NCBI GenBank assembly: GCA_002428965.1
Contig: DIYI01000012.1
Span: forward strand, 657,948-721,947
Direction: 5' to 3'
DNA: 64,000 nt
DNA from: Jejuia sp. UBA6058
GTDB taxonomy: Bacteria; Bacteroidota; Bacteroidia; Flavobacteriales; Flavobacteriaceae
Made by a program: the position numbers and the translations under genes. Positions 25,772-35,951 of the stretch are shown here, one piece after another. The notes beneath the pieces are model-generated. The model had not been told where the DNA came from. It worked only from the letters and a program-made list of their open reading frames with translations, and did no database searches. Every line of letters begins with the position of its first letter. Within the stretch, counting starts at the first letter, position 1.

Positions 25772-26377
25772 ATGTTTACCGATAAAGCCAACAAAATATT
25801 TCAGGAGGTGATAGCAAAATATCATGAAATAGATAGTGTAGATCAATCATTTAGCAATCCATATTCAAAAGAAGATTTAATAGAGCATTTATTGTACAGA
25901 AAATGTTGGATTGACACGGTTCAGTGGCATTATGAAGATATTATACGAGATCCCCAAATAGATCCAGTAGCAGCATTAACGTTGAAACGACAGATTGATG
26001 CTTCAAACCAAGATAGAACTGATATGGTAGAGTATATTGACAGTTATTTTTTAGAAACATATAAAGCTATTGAGGCTAAGGTAGATGCTACAATTAACAC
26101 AGAAAGTCCTGCCTGGGGCATTGATAGACTATCAATTTTAGCTTTGAAAATTTATCATATGAATGAAGAAGCTACTCGAGAAGATGCTTCTGCTAATCAT
26201 AAGGAAGCTTGTCAAAAAAAGCTTGACGTTTTATTGGAGCAACGTGTTGATCTATCCACTGCTATTGATACGCTTTTAAGTGATATTGAAAAAGGGGATA
26301 AATACATGAAGGTTTACAAGCAGATGAAAATGTACAATGATGATGAACTAAACCCAGTATTACGTTCTCAAAAATAA
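25772..26377 (+). CDS. DUF4254 family protein
   Basis: The 201-residue soluble protein begins MFTDKANKIFQEVIAKYHEI. It contains HLLYRKCWIDTVQWHYEDIIRD, the family's recognisable helix, and is largely alpha-helical and charged. The ATG at 25772 is preferred to a TTG 21 bases earlier that overlaps the promoter element. The adjacent GT9 (heptosyltransferase-type) gene is a common neighbour in Flavobacteria, which hints at a role in lipopolysaccharide or cell-envelope sugar metabolism. The function is not established. Confidence 0.8.
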   Translation: MFTDKANKIFQEVIAKYHEIDSVDQSFSNPYSKEDLIEHLLYRKCWIDTVQWHYEDIIRDPQIDPVAALTLKRQIDASNQDRTDMVEYIDSYFLETYKAIEAKVDATINTESPAWGIDRLSILALKIYHMNEEATREDASANHKEACQKKLDVLLEQRVDLSTAIDTLLSDIEKGDKYMKVYKQMKMYNDDELNPVLRSQK

Positions 26378-26413
26378 TTCTTGTGAAAGCAGGAGTCTCA
26401 ATTGTTAAGTGAG

Positions 26414-27436
26414 ATGCCGCAATCAGAAAAACATATTCTTGTTATCCGTCTTTCAGCCATGGGAGATGTGGCAATGGTAGTACCCGTTTTAAGGGCACTA
26501 ACATCGCAATACAAAACATTAAAAATTTCTGTGTTGACTAAGCCGTTGTTTAAGGCTTTTTTTAAAGATATTGAAAACGTTGAGGTTATTACTGCCGATG
26601 TAAAGGGTAAGCATAAAGGCTTTTTGGGATTATACAACTTAGCAAGAACTATCAATAAGAGTTATAAATTTGATGCAGTTGCTGATTTACATGGAGTAAT
26701 AAGAAGTAAGGTCTTAAAGCAATTTATCAGTAGCAAAAGAACAGTTTCCATAAATAAAGGTAGAAAAGAAAAAAAGCAGCTCACTTCCGGAGAATTTTTT
26801 AAACCACTGAAGACTACGCATCAAAGGTACGCCGATGTTTTTGAAGCCCTTGGTTTTACAATTAGTCTGTCAAACCCAATTTTTCCTTCTCCTGTAAAAC
26901 TCAATGAAAAGTTAAATAAAGCTCTTGGAAGTAGAGGTAATGAGACCATAGGAATTGCCCCTTTTGCAGCTCATGATGGTAAGATGTATCCCTTGGATTT
27001 AATGGAAGAAGTGATTAAATCACTTTCTACTAATTATAAAATTATTTTTTTTGGAGGTGGGAAAAAAGAGATAGATATTTTAGATAATTGGGAGAACCTC
27101 TACGAAAATACGATTTCAGTAGCAGGTAAACTATCTATGGATGAGGAGTTAGCTATTATTTCAAACTTAGATGTAATGTTGTCTATGGATTCTGGCAACG
27201 GCCATGTAGCAGCTATGTTGGGCGTTAAGGTAATAACACTTTGGGGTGTTACGCATCCTTATGCCGGTTTCGCTCCATTTAATCAACCAAATGGTTATGC
27301 TTTAACATCTGATAGAAATCAATTTCCATTAATACCAACCTCAGTTTATGGTAATAAATATCCAGACGGTTATGATGAGGTAATGAAAAGTATTGTGCCA
27401 AAAACCGTTGTAGATAAAATTAAAAGCATTTTATAA
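26414..27436 (+). CDS. Glycosyltransferase family 9 (heptosyltransferase-type)
   Basis: This roughly 340-residue inverting GT-B enzyme belongs to the ADP-heptose:LPS heptosyltransferase family. It shows HILVIRLSAMGDVAMVVPVL at the N-terminus, DLHGVIRSKVLKQF, IGIAPFAAHDGKMYPLDLM and IIFFGGGKKEID. The C-terminal donor-site segment is LSMDSGNGHVAAMLG then TLWGVTHPYAGF. The acceptor is probably the LPS inner core. An alternative TTG start at 26402 lies 6 bases after AGGAG and cannot be excluded. The gene ends 2 bases from the stop of the convergent FG-GAP lipoprotein. Confidence 0.9.
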   Translation: MPQSEKHILVIRLSAMGDVAMVVPVLRALTSQYKTLKISVLTKPLFKAFFKDIENVEVITADVKGKHKGFLGLYNLARTINKSYKFDAVADLHGVIRSKVLKQFISSKRTVSINKGRKEKKQLTSGEFFKPLKTTHQRYADVFEALGFTISLSNPIFPSPVKLNEKLNKALGSRGNETIGIAPFAAHDGKMYPLDLMEEVIKSLSTNYKIIFFGGGKKEIDILDNWENLYENTISVAGKLSMDEELAIISNLDVMLSMDSGNGHVAAMLGVKVITLWGVTHPYAGFAPFNQPNGYALTSDRNQFPLIPTSVYGNKYPDGYDEVMKSIVPKTVVDKIKSIL

Positions 27437-27438
27437 AA

Positions 27439-30400
27439 CTACTTTTGTGCTTGATAATTATAGGCTTGATGTTGTCCGTCATTAACTAAAACAATTACTT
27501 CACTTTTGTCTTCAATATTTACCAAATGTCTTACATCTCCATTCGTGTAAAACCCTGACTCTTTATTTGGAATAAACTGAAAATTACCTCTGTTATCACC
27601 TTTTAAAAACACTCCAATACCTGCATCAGAACGAGTGGTTTCTACTTCAAATTGATAATTGTTTCCAGCAAGTAGTATGTCTTTTTTACCATCTCCATCG
27701 AAGTCGTCATGTAGGATGCTGTTAACAACAGAAGATTGAACTTCATTCAAAAACGGTTCGAAAGTAAACGTATTATCTTCATTGATAAAGATACCAGAGC
27801 GGAATTCGTTTGCTTTATAATGAAGGGCTGAGTTAATACTTTCGCCTAAAATGCCATCTACACCAAGGTTGGCAAATTCTTGAAAGGTAGCTACCTTTTC
27901 GCCAATATATGGCATTTGCTGAGATGTACACGTTCTTCCTCTTACAGGTACTTGTTTGCCTTCGTAATATTTGGCTAAAACGATATCTTGTACACCATTT
28001 AAATCAAAATCTTTGGCGTATACGTGTAATGGTTTTTCATTTGAGGCGTGAAATTTCATATTTAAACCAAGGTTGCCAGCAATAATATCTAAATCCCCAT
28101 CATTATCAACGTCTTCAACAAGTAGTTTGTTCCACCAGCCATTTAATGAAGATAATGATGAATAGTTATTGCTTTTTTCAAGCTTCCCATTTTTATTTAA
28201 AAATACTTCAATACCCATCCATTCTCCTGCAACAATTAAATCTTGTGTATCATTGCCGTCTATATCTTTCCAAACAGCATCTTTTACGAGCTTTAGTTCT
28301 GGAAAAATTTGTTTTGAGATCTTTAATTTTCCTTGCTTATTCTCTAAAAGGTAACTATTACCTGAAAGCGGATATTTACCTGGTATAACACCACCACCTA
28401 CAAATACATCAATATCACCATCATTATCAAAATCAGTAGGTTTAATAACAGCTGAAACAATGGTAAAAGCGGGTAATATATTTTGACTTTTGGTGAAATT
28501 ACCTTGTCCGTCATTAAGATACAAACGATCTTGCTGTCCTCTAGATGTTGGCGAAAATTCATAACTGCCTGATCCTACATATAAATCTTTGTCGCCATCA
28601 TTATCTATATCAAAAAAGGCTGCGGAGATATCTTCAAATCTGCTGTCTTGCTTTAAGGCTTTAGATGTTTTTTCCTTAAAACTTCCATCTTCATTTCCTA
28701 AAAGTATAACAGAGCTATTATCAAAACCACCACCAATAAAGATATCTTTATAACCATCATTATTAATATCAGAAGATGCTATAGCAGGTCCTAAATGAGA
28801 GTATTTATAGGGTAGTAGCAACTGCAATTTATAATCGTTATGATATGGGTCTTTATGCGCGTAGTTGAATGGATTAACTTTAAAATTAGTCTCATTTGTC
28901 TTTTTTGAGATTTCACTTTTAGAACCTCCAGAATAATTGACAGTTATATGACTGTTTATGTCTAGATTTTCAATTAATTGTTGTTTTCCATCTAGCCAAT
29001 ACACGGTCATGTTTTTTACTTCGTCACCTTCGGGTAGCCCAAAATGAAGTCTGTTCGACACCGAGGACAAGAACCCCCTGGAATTAACTAATTGTCGGGT
29101 TAATATCAGACCTTTTTTGGTAGTTAGCGTAACTTTTACACCTAATCCATTTTTGTTCTGTTCTGGACCAATAAACTTAACAGAGATAAAGTTGCCTAGG
29201 CTTTGTTCTATAGCATTGTTCTTTAATAAAGTTATTGGCTCATTAATGTTGTTGGTAATAACTTCCAGGTCTCCGTCGTTATCTAAATCGGCATAAATCG
29301 CACCATTTGAGAATGTAGGCTTAATATTTGCCCATGTGTCTGTAATATTTTCAAAGGTTAAGTCTCCATTGTTCTTAAAGAAGTAGTTTTTAAGTTTCTG
29401 TTGAGGAAACATTTGGGCATATGTCAAAAAATCTTCTTTTGTTGGTTTTTTTCCTTTCGCTCTTATTTTAGTTAATATTTCTCGGGTTTTATCTTGATCT
29501 ATTACGTCTCTAAATACCCCATTCGTTATATATATGTCCTCATAACCGTCTAAATTGAAATCTGTTGCCAAAACTGACCAGCTCCAGTCTGTATTGGCAA
29601 TACCAGACATGTTTCCAATTTCACTAAATGTATTGTTACCATTATTAATTTGAAGCATATTATGCATATACTGATGATGGTAATTATTTTTAACCATTTT
29701 CTCAAAATTAGGAATTGAGGTCATGGCCATAGTAGTTTTTGATCGCACATAATCTTCTGGATTCATATCTAGACTTACTACATCAAACAGTCCATCATTA
29801 TTAAAATCAGCCACATCACTTCCCATACTATTAAATGACATGTGTTTTAAATACAAATGGCGCTTGTCTATAAACGTCCCATTGCCATTGTTTATATAAA
29901 CAAAGTCGGGTACTTTAAAATCATTGCACACATAAATATCTAAAAAGCCATCACTATTTAAATCGCCTACTTGAGGGTTCAAACCAAAACCAATATCATA
30001 ATGTATACCTGCAATACTTGATACGTCTTTAAACGTTCCGTTTCCAAGGTTCTTATAAAGTTTATCATTACCCAATAGATCTTGAGATTTAGGGTTTTTC
30101 TGTGTTTTATTTATGTCGATAATATCTTTAGTTTTACCATCAATATCAGGTGTATTGGATATGAAAAGATCTAAATCGTTATCGTTATCCATATCGAAAA
30201 AAACAGCATGAATACCTCTATTCGAATCATTTAAGCCATATTTAGCTGCCTGTTCAGAAAATTTAAAATCACCTTCATTAATATATAGGAGGTTTTCAAA
30301 CTTTCTATTGGTATTATCTAATCCACCTCGAACCAAATAAATATCCAAAAGCCCATCTTGATTAATATCAACTACTGTGGCACCCGTATTGAAACCTTTT

Positions 30401-30798
30401 ATAGGGTGAATATTGGCTACTAAACTTTTATCCTCAAAATTAAGATCGCCGAGGTTTTTATAAAGTTTACAGGCTTCTGTATTACTAACAAAGAAAAGAT
30501 CTAGCAAACCATCATTATCAAAATCTCCAGTGGCCACTCCGCCACCTATATAACTATACATATATTGGTAATAATTAAAGTCTACGGTTTCGGTTAATGT
30601 ATTTTGAAAATTAATATTTGTGTCTTGTGCCGATAAAACTGAAAATAGTTTTGCATCAAGAACTTCACTTTTAACCTCAACATCTTTTATACCCGATGTA
30701 TTATTAGTAGAGTCTTTACAAGAGGTGAAATTGAAAACCAATATAGCAACTAAAATAATCCAGTTAAAATGATATGGTGTAAACTTCTGTTGTGTCAT
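27439..30798 (-). CDS. FG-GAP/VCBS-repeat lipoprotein with ASPIC/UnbV domain
   Basis: The 1119-residue surface lipoprotein has a signal peptide with lipobox FNFTSC (C27). Two long arrays of FG-GAP/VCBS calcium-binding repeats follow, with many copies of DxDNDGDxDL-type loops such as GDFDNDGLLDLFF and DIDNDGDKDLYVG. Between them, around residues 540-630, is an ASPIC/UnbV domain (VNSRGFLSSVSNRLHFGLP). Such proteins are typical partners of SusC/SusD loci in marine Bacteroidota and probably sit on the cell surface as binding or scaffold proteins. The true start is the ATG at 30798; a TTG lies three codons earlier. It lies downstream of susD, separated by a strong palindromic hairpin, so its expression may be lower than or independent of susCD. 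Confidence 0.9.
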   Translation of the reverse strand: MTQQKFTPYHFNWIILVAILVFNFTSCKDSTNNTSGIKDVEVKSEVLDAKLFSVLSAQDTNINFQNTLTETVDFNYYQYMYSYIGGGVATGDFDNDGLLDLFFVSNTEACKLYKNLGDLNFEDKSLVANIHPIKGFNTGATVVDINQDGLLDIYLVRGGLDNTNRKFENLLYINEGDFKFSEQAAKYGLNDSNRGIHAVFFDMDNDNDLDLFISNTPDIDGKTKDIIDINKTQKNPKSQDLLGNDKLYKNLGNGTFKDVSSIAGIHYDIGFGLNPQVGDLNSDGFLDIYVCNDFKVPDFVYINNGNGTFIDKRHLYLKHMSFNSMGSDVADFNNDGLFDVVSLDMNPEDYVRSKTTMAMTSIPNFEKMVKNNYHHQYMHNMLQINNGNNTFSEIGNMSGIANTDWSWSVLATDFNLDGYEDIYITNGVFRDVIDQDKTREILTKIRAKGKKPTKEDFLTYAQMFPQQKLKNYFFKNNGDLTFENITDTWANIKPTFSNGAIYADLDNDGDLEVITNNINEPITLLKNNAIEQSLGNFISVKFIGPEQNKNGLGVKVTLTTKKGLILTRQLVNSRGFLSSVSNRLHFGLPEGDEVKNMTVYWLDGKQQLIENLDINSHITVNYSGGSKSEISKKTNETNFKVNPFNYAHKDPYHNDYKLQLLLPYKYSHLGPAIASSDINNDGYKDIFIGGGFDNSSVILLGNEDGSFKEKTSKALKQDSRFEDISAAFFDIDNDGDKDLYVGSGSYEFSPTSRGQQDRLYLNDGQGNFTKSQNILPAFTIVSAVIKPTDFDNDGDIDVFVGGGVIPGKYPLSGNSYLLENKQGKLKISKQIFPELKLVKDAVWKDIDGNDTQDLIVAGEWMGIEVFLNKNGKLEKSNNYSSLSSLNGWWNKLLVEDVDNDGDLDIIAGNLGLNMKFHASNEKPLHVYAKDFDLNGVQDIVLAKYYEGKQVPVRGRTCTSQQMPYIGEKVATFQEFANLGVDGILGESINSALHYKANEFRSGIFINEDNTFTFEPFLNEVQSSVVNSILHDDFDGDGKKDILLAGNNYQFEVETTRSDAGIGVFLKGDNRGNFQFIPNKESGFYTNGDVRHLVNIEDKSEVIVLVNDGQHQAYNYQAQK

Positions 30799-30841
30799 TG
30801 AAGACAAAATTTAACGAATTTGATATTTGGTTTTAAACTAA

Positions 30842-30873
30842 AAACGGCAAGAAACTTAAGTTTCTTGCCGTTT
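30842..30873 (-). terminator. Strong intrinsic terminator or attenuator after susD
   Basis: The 32 bases form a perfect palindrome (16-base arms, AAACGGCAAGAAACTT and its complement). On the - strand it is followed by a T-rich stretch (TTTTTAGTTT). It lies 32 bases after the susD stop and 44 bases before the lipoprotein start. A full stop or partial read-through (attenuation) between susCD and the lipoprotein gene are both possible. Confidence 0.85.
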
Positions 30874-30904
30874 CTTTAGTAATTAATTTTAACAAATTAT
30901 GATT

Positions 30905-32476
30905 TTAATCATCTGCAAATCCAGGGTTCTCTTGGATAATTGCTGGAGGTATTTCTGAAAAATAATTAGCATTACTCAAATCTCCCGTTGCAGGGTTATG
31001 TAATGGTAATAATTCATTATCGTCGTTAAACGAACTTTGAGGTGTTCTAGCGGGAGTGGCTAAAGCCTCTGCTACCAACTCTAATCTCACTAAATCGTAC
31101 CATCGCAACCATTCTCCTGCAAATTCCCATTTTCTCTCAGTGACTGCTAAGCTTGCTAGATCTCCAGAAGTTATATCAACAGCTGCACTAGAACTTTCAA
31201 AAGGCAGTCCTTCTGCTCTACGTCGTACTTGATTTAACGCTTCCCAAGATAAGTCATCTATTTGTCCTGCACGGGCAGAAGCTTCAGCATACATTAATAG
31301 AACGTCTGCATAACGAATCCAAAAATCACTTCGTTCAGTAGAAAAAGAACCAAAAGCTAAATCTCCTTCAGGACCAGCAACTTTGGAATAAACGGGACTT
31401 GCTTGACTTGCTAGGTTTTCCCAGTCAATATCTAATCTAAACGTACCAGCTTTTCTAGGTTGATCTGGAAAATCCTCGAAGAAACGAATTTCTGCAAAAG
31501 TTTCATCCCATCCATTAAATGGTGGACCTGCAGGAAATCCTGCTTGTCCATATTTACGGTTATCTCTACCTGATGCTTTATCATAAGCAAATTGGAAAAC
31601 ATTTTCTTCGTTAAATCTATTAGCTTCAAACCATAAATCTGCAAAATTATCCATTAAATCAAAACCATGAACACCCTTATTTTGGATAACTAATTTAGCC
31701 TGTTCAGCAGCTAATGCATATTTACTCTGGTCTTTAACAGGAAAACCAGCCCAATCCATATAAATTCTAGCTAATAGAGCTCTAGCAGAACCTTTATTGG
31801 GTCTTGCAGCACCAATACCATTAATGTCTGGTAAATCTCTTATTGCGATAAGCAAATCGGCTTCAATTTGCTCATAAACCTCTTGAGCACTACTTAGGGT
31901 ACTTGCTGGTTCAAGTGTAGTTGTCATAGCTGCTTTCCCAAAGATTCTTACAGTTTGATGGAAGGATAAGGATCTTAAAAACAAAAGTTCAGCTAAAAAT
32001 GAGTTTATCTGCTTTATTTCATCTTGTCTTTCTTGAGGTAAAGAACTAACGTCATCTGGTACTTTTGATAACTCTGCTTCAGCAAATGCGATACCGTTTG
32101 CAATACTAGCTAATATTACATTCGTATTTCTCCAGTATCCTTCTGTTCTCGGGTTAGCAGGTTCTAATTCACGAATATCGAACTGGCGAAATTCTTCTTT
32201 GTTTCCTGCAGCACTTGTAGTGATATCATCACCACCCCAACCAGGAACATTATAGCCATTTAACCACATCATAGGATGGAAATCTCCATAAGCTATAAAG
32301 ACAAAAGCCTCCAAAACCGTTATGTCAAATTCATCGTCAACTGTTCCTCCGGTTTCGGTAATATCAGTCAAATCTGATATTTCGTCAATGTCTACACAAT
32401 TTGTGGTAAAGCACAGCAATACCAATGCAAGGGCATACCATTGCATCTTAAGTTTCATTTTGTTTATTCTATACAT
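30905..32476 (-). CDS. SusD/RagB family outer-membrane nutrient-binding lipoprotein
   Basis: The 523-residue protein has a signal peptide ending in a lipobox (FTTNC, C27), followed by a TPR-rich SusD fold. Family features include the N-terminal SusD-like segment with FLAELLFLRSLSFHQTVRIFG, then ARALLARIYMDWAG, and the C-terminal RYADVLLMYAEASARAG and LNQVRRRAEGLP with ERKWEFAGEWLRWYDLVRL. It lies on the cell surface as the lid of the SusC transporter. The gene follows susC by 20 bases. Two ATG codons (32476 and 32458) are possible starts; either leaves a complete signal peptide. The ligand is unknown. Confidence 0.95.
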   Translation of the reverse strand: MYRINKMKLKMQWYALALVLLCFTTNCVDIDEISDLTDITETGGTVDDEFDITVLEAFVFIAYGDFHPMMWLNGYNVPGWGGDDITTSAAGNKEEFRQFDIRELEPANPRTEGYWRNTNVILASIANGIAFAEAELSKVPDDVSSLPQERQDEIKQINSFLAELLFLRSLSFHQTVRIFGKAAMTTTLEPASTLSSAQEVYEQIEADLLIAIRDLPDINGIGAARPNKGSARALLARIYMDWAGFPVKDQSKYALAAEQAKLVIQNKGVHGFDLMDNFADLWFEANRFNEENVFQFAYDKASGRDNRKYGQAGFPAGPPFNGWDETFAEIRFFEDFPDQPRKAGTFRLDIDWENLASQASPVYSKVAGPEGDLAFGSFSTERSDFWIRYADVLLMYAEASARAGQIDDLSWEALNQVRRRAEGLPFESSSAAVDITSGDLASLAVTERKWEFAGEWLRWYDLVRLELVAEALATPARTPQSSFNDDNELLPLHNPATGDLSNANYFSEIPPAIIQENPGFADD

Positions 32477-32496
32477 AACTCTAATTTTTTTTAAAT

Positions 32497-35400
32497 CTAA
32501 ATTCCTATTTTAACACCAAATGTGAGTAGTCTAGGATTTGGAATTGCTCCAGCATCTATACCAGAATTTTGGTCTGCATTTCCTCCTCTATTAGAAGTAA
32601 CTTCAGGGTCATAGCCTTTATAGTCTGTTATTAAAAACAAATTTTGTCCGCTTCCGTAAACCTTAATGTAATCGATATCTTTGGTTGGCTCGTTAAATGT
32701 GTAGGCTAGCGATAGATTGCTTAATCGCACAAATCCACCATTTTCAACGTATCTTGAAGAATTAAGCCCAACATTTTGAAGTTGTTCTTGGTCTGTTTTA
32801 AAGAATGATGGGAAGTTTGGTTCACCACCGGCAAGAGCAGCTTCCACTTGATTAAATACTTCAAAACCGTGAGATCCTTGAACAAAGATATTAAGATTCC
32901 AGTTCTTATAGGTTAAATCGTTGTTAAGACCCCATGTTGTTGTTGGTAGACCACTACCAATTACTTGAAGATTATTATCAATATTAGGTGTTCCGTCAGG
33001 ATTGGTGCCCAAGAAGCGAGTGCCCCAGAAAGCTCCTAATGGTTCTCCTTCTTTGATAACATTTATTATTTGTCTACCTCCAACATCTCTAAAAGAGCCT
33101 AAAACAAACGGTTTATTTTCATTTAATCTAGGAGAAATTTGAACTACTTCGTTTTGCAAATAAGAAAAAGCCAAAGAAGAGTTCCATGTAAAATCTTGCG
33201 ACTTTATAATATCTGCATTCAGCACAAGATCAAAACCTTTATTTTGTACATCACCTACATTTTCCGTAATAAAAAATCCTGGAACATTATCTCTAACTAA
33301 TGTAGTAACAATTAAGTCTCTAGTATCTTTTTGATAGGCATCAAGAGTAATATTAATTCTACCATTAAAAAGACCTAGTTCTAATCCAATATTAGCTTGC
33401 TCTGTGGTTTCCCATGTTAAATCTGGATTACCCAAAGTGGTTTGTTTTTGAAAGGTTACAGTTCCATTCGGAGTTGGAATGTTTACAGGAGTAAAGGCAT
33501 CTTCAAATGCAGCTCTTGGCGCATTTTGGTTACCTGTTTCACCCCAAGAGGCACGTAATTTCAAATTAGATATTACGTCACTGTTTTGAACAAAATCTAA
33601 GTTACTAAAGTTGTACCCTACAGAGAAACTTTTAAAAACGCCCACTCTATTATCCTCAAAAAACGCTGTGGTTTCATCACGACGAATAGAAGCCTCTAAA
33701 GATAAACTACCATCAAAAGTGTATTTTAATCTTGCTAAAAAAGATTCTATTGCCGATTCTCCTCTACCAACAGATGGGTTCAAAAACCTTCTATCTAACC
33801 TTGGGTCACCATTTACAATTAACTCCCCAGTAACAGGGTCAATTGGTAAAGGATCTCCCTGAGCTACTTCAAAACGGTCTAAGTCTGTAATATTTCTAAT
33901 ATGGAAAGGCAGAGCTCTTCTAGAAAGATTATAGAAACGGTTTTCATTTTTCGTAAATTCATATACTCCCAAAACGTCAAAAGTATGCTTGTCATTGAAT
34001 GTCTTATTCCAGTTTAATATATTGGAGATTTGGTAATTGGAAAATTCATTGGTATTAATAAACCCCGTATTATTTTGAGAATCTGGAAATTCTAGAGGTT
34101 CTGCTGGATCAACAAAAGTTTCTGGATCAACAAACCTCAGTGCCTGAGTATATTGATTGGTTATCGACGCACCCGCAATTAAAGTATAGGTCAATTCAGG
34201 AATAATTTTGTATTCCAAATTAAAATTTGCATTCAATCTATTTGCGCGTCGAATATTCGAACTTCTAAGAAGATTAGTCACTAAATATGTAGAAGAGGAA
34301 TTACCTCCAGTTCTTGGAACTTCATAATTAAAGGTTCCATCCTCATTAAACATTCTAAATGTGGGATCCCAAGCTAAAGTCTGAACTACAGGGCCTCCAA
34401 AGAAGTTATTAATGGTGTTAGGGTTGTTACTATCAGATTCTCTGTTGTAAAATATGCGAGCGCCTAATTTGAGTTTATCATTAATCTTGGCTTCCACATT
34501 TGCTCTTAAAGAGTATCTTTCATATTGATTCGTTATCATGATACCCTCCTGTTTGGTATAGTTGCCAGAAACAAAGTAATTTAATCCTTCTTGCCCACCA
34601 CTAACAGATAATTGATGATTTTGGGCGTAGGCTGTTCTAAAAAGCTCATCTTCTCTGTCAGGAACAGGGTTGGCTATTAAACTAGCTTCAGTGGTTTCAG
34701 CAGGAAACAAGGCAGGGTTATTTACTAATCTATAATGTTCAAGAGCTGACCGCCTGTTATCATAAGATCTTGCTAATTCAGCAATTGAACCAAAACTATT
34801 GATTTCAACTTTAGCCTTACCCTTACCTTTTTTAGTGGTTATCAAAATAACCCCATTAGCACCACGAGATCCGTATATGGCTGTTGCTGATGCATCTTTT
34901 AACACGTCAAAACTTTCAATATCAGCAGGGTTAAGAGTTCTTAAATCTCCTCCGATAAATCCATCAATAACCACAAGAGGAGCATTATTTCCTGTAATGG
35001 AGTTAACACCACGAACTCTAATTTTTGCTCCAGCACCTGGAGAACCATTGGCACGCGCTACTGTAACACCAGCAGTTCTACCTTGTAAGGCCTCTTCAAC
35101 TCTCGTTACGGGTTGCTCTTCAAAACTTTTAGATGTAACTCGTGTAACTGCTTGTGTTAAATCTTCTCTTCTAGCAGTACCATACCCAATAACTACAACC
35201 TCATCTAATTGAGCGGCATCCTCTTTTAAAGTCACATTAATAGTGGTTTGATTTCCAACTGTTATAGACTGTGTAACATAACCAAGAAACGAAATTTCTA
35301 AGACATCTGAAGACGATGCTTCAATGCTAAAAAGACCATCAAAATCAGTAGAGGTTCCTTTGGAAGTTCCTTTTACGATAACATTCGCTCCGGGAATACC

Positions 35401-35823
35401 TATACCCGCTTCGTCTACAACTGTTCCTTTAACGGTTTGTTGGGGGACGAAGGATGTTTTTTTAGTTTTTTTGGAGACAAGAATTATTTGTCTATCAAGT
35501 ACTCTAAAGTCAATATCTGTTTCAGAAAACAATTCAGTTAGAATTCTACTAATCTTACTACGTTTAAATTTTACAGATACAATTTTTTTATAATCTACTT
35601 CTCTATCGTTATAAAGAAACTTAAATTCAGATTGTGATTCAATCTCGCGCAATACATTTTCAATGGTTACACCTTCGAGCTCTAAAGATATTTTAGCGCT
35701 TTGGGAGTAAGAATTTGCATGTATTTGAAAAAGTGATATTAAAAATAAATAAATGGATAACTTCATTTTTAAATCAAGCTTTAAATAGGGGATAGAGCCC
35801 CCTAACTTCATTAGAAATTTCAT
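32497..35823 (-). CDS. SusC/RagA TonB-dependent transporter with STN signalling domain
   Basis: The 1108-residue outer-membrane transporter imports an oligomer too large for porins, powered by TonB. After a signal peptide (about residues 20-41, ending NSYSQ) comes an STN domain (about 45-115, ISLELEGVTIENVLREI). A carboxypeptidase-regulatory-like domain follows (about 128-205, VKGTVVDEAGIGIPGANVIV), then the plug (VVVIGYGTARREDLTQAV, SGAGAKIRVRG-type region) and a beta-barrel ending in ...FGVKIGI. The STN domain is the part that contacts FecR-type anti-sigma factors, and a FecR/ECF pair lies directly upstream, so the transporter probably senses its own substrate. Confidence 0.95.
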   Translation of the reverse strand: MKFLMKLGGSIPYLKLDLKMKLSIYLFLISLFQIHANSYSQSAKISLELEGVTIENVLREIESQSEFKFLYNDREVDYKKIVSVKFKRSKISRILTELFSETDIDFRVLDRQIILVSKKTKKTSFVPQQTVKGTVVDEAGIGIPGANVIVKGTSKGTSTDFDGLFSIEASSSDVLEISFLGYVTQSITVGNQTTINVTLKEDAAQLDEVVVIGYGTARREDLTQAVTRVTSKSFEEQPVTRVEEALQGRTAGVTVARANGSPGAGAKIRVRGVNSITGNNAPLVVIDGFIGGDLRTLNPADIESFDVLKDASATAIYGSRGANGVILITTKKGKGKAKVEINSFGSIAELARSYDNRRSALEHYRLVNNPALFPAETTEASLIANPVPDREDELFRTAYAQNHQLSVSGGQEGLNYFVSGNYTKQEGIMITNQYERYSLRANVEAKINDKLKLGARIFYNRESDSNNPNTINNFFGGPVVQTLAWDPTFRMFNEDGTFNYEVPRTGGNSSSTYLVTNLLRSSNIRRANRLNANFNLEYKIIPELTYTLIAGASITNQYTQALRFVDPETFVDPAEPLEFPDSQNNTGFINTNEFSNYQISNILNWNKTFNDKHTFDVLGVYEFTKNENRFYNLSRRALPFHIRNITDLDRFEVAQGDPLPIDPVTGELIVNGDPRLDRRFLNPSVGRGESAIESFLARLKYTFDGSLSLEASIRRDETTAFFEDNRVGVFKSFSVGYNFSNLDFVQNSDVISNLKLRASWGETGNQNAPRAAFEDAFTPVNIPTPNGTVTFQKQTTLGNPDLTWETTEQANIGLELGLFNGRINITLDAYQKDTRDLIVTTLVRDNVPGFFITENVGDVQNKGFDLVLNADIIKSQDFTWNSSLAFSYLQNEVVQISPRLNENKPFVLGSFRDVGGRQIINVIKEGEPLGAFWGTRFLGTNPDGTPNIDNNLQVIGSGLPTTTWGLNNDLTYKNWNLNIFVQGSHGFEVFNQVEAALAGGEPNFPSFFKTDQEQLQNVGLNSSRYVENGGFVRLSNLSLAYTFNEPTKDIDYIKVYGSGQNLFLITDYKGYDPEVTSNRGGNADQNSGIDAGAIPNPRLLTFGVKIGI

Positions 35824-35877
35824 ACTTTTGTTTAATTGATTTAGTAATTTAATAATCTTTTTAGATTGCTAGTTTCT

Positions 35878-35905
35878 ATCGGGATTTGTTGCAGCATTTC
35901 CCGAT
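35878..35905. other. Hairpin between fecR and susC
   Basis: ATCGGGA and TCCCGAT form a 7-base stem around a 14-base loop. A run of eight T follows only on the + strand, whereas the flanking genes are on the - strand. It may be an mRNA structure in the susC leader or a terminator for antisense transcription. Confidence 0.4.
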
Positions 35906-35951
35906 TTTTTTTAATGTCATTTCTTCATTATTTAATTAGTTTAAGTGTTAG

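Noticed and set aside
34799..35212. Long open frame on the + strand opposite susC
   Set aside because: It mirrors the conserved SusC plug region; its composition is that of a reverse-strand shadow, and there is no promoter or known family.
35898..35913. T-run after the ATCGGGA hairpin as the fecR terminator
   Set aside because: The T-run follows the stem on the + strand, while fecR and susC are transcribed from the - strand.
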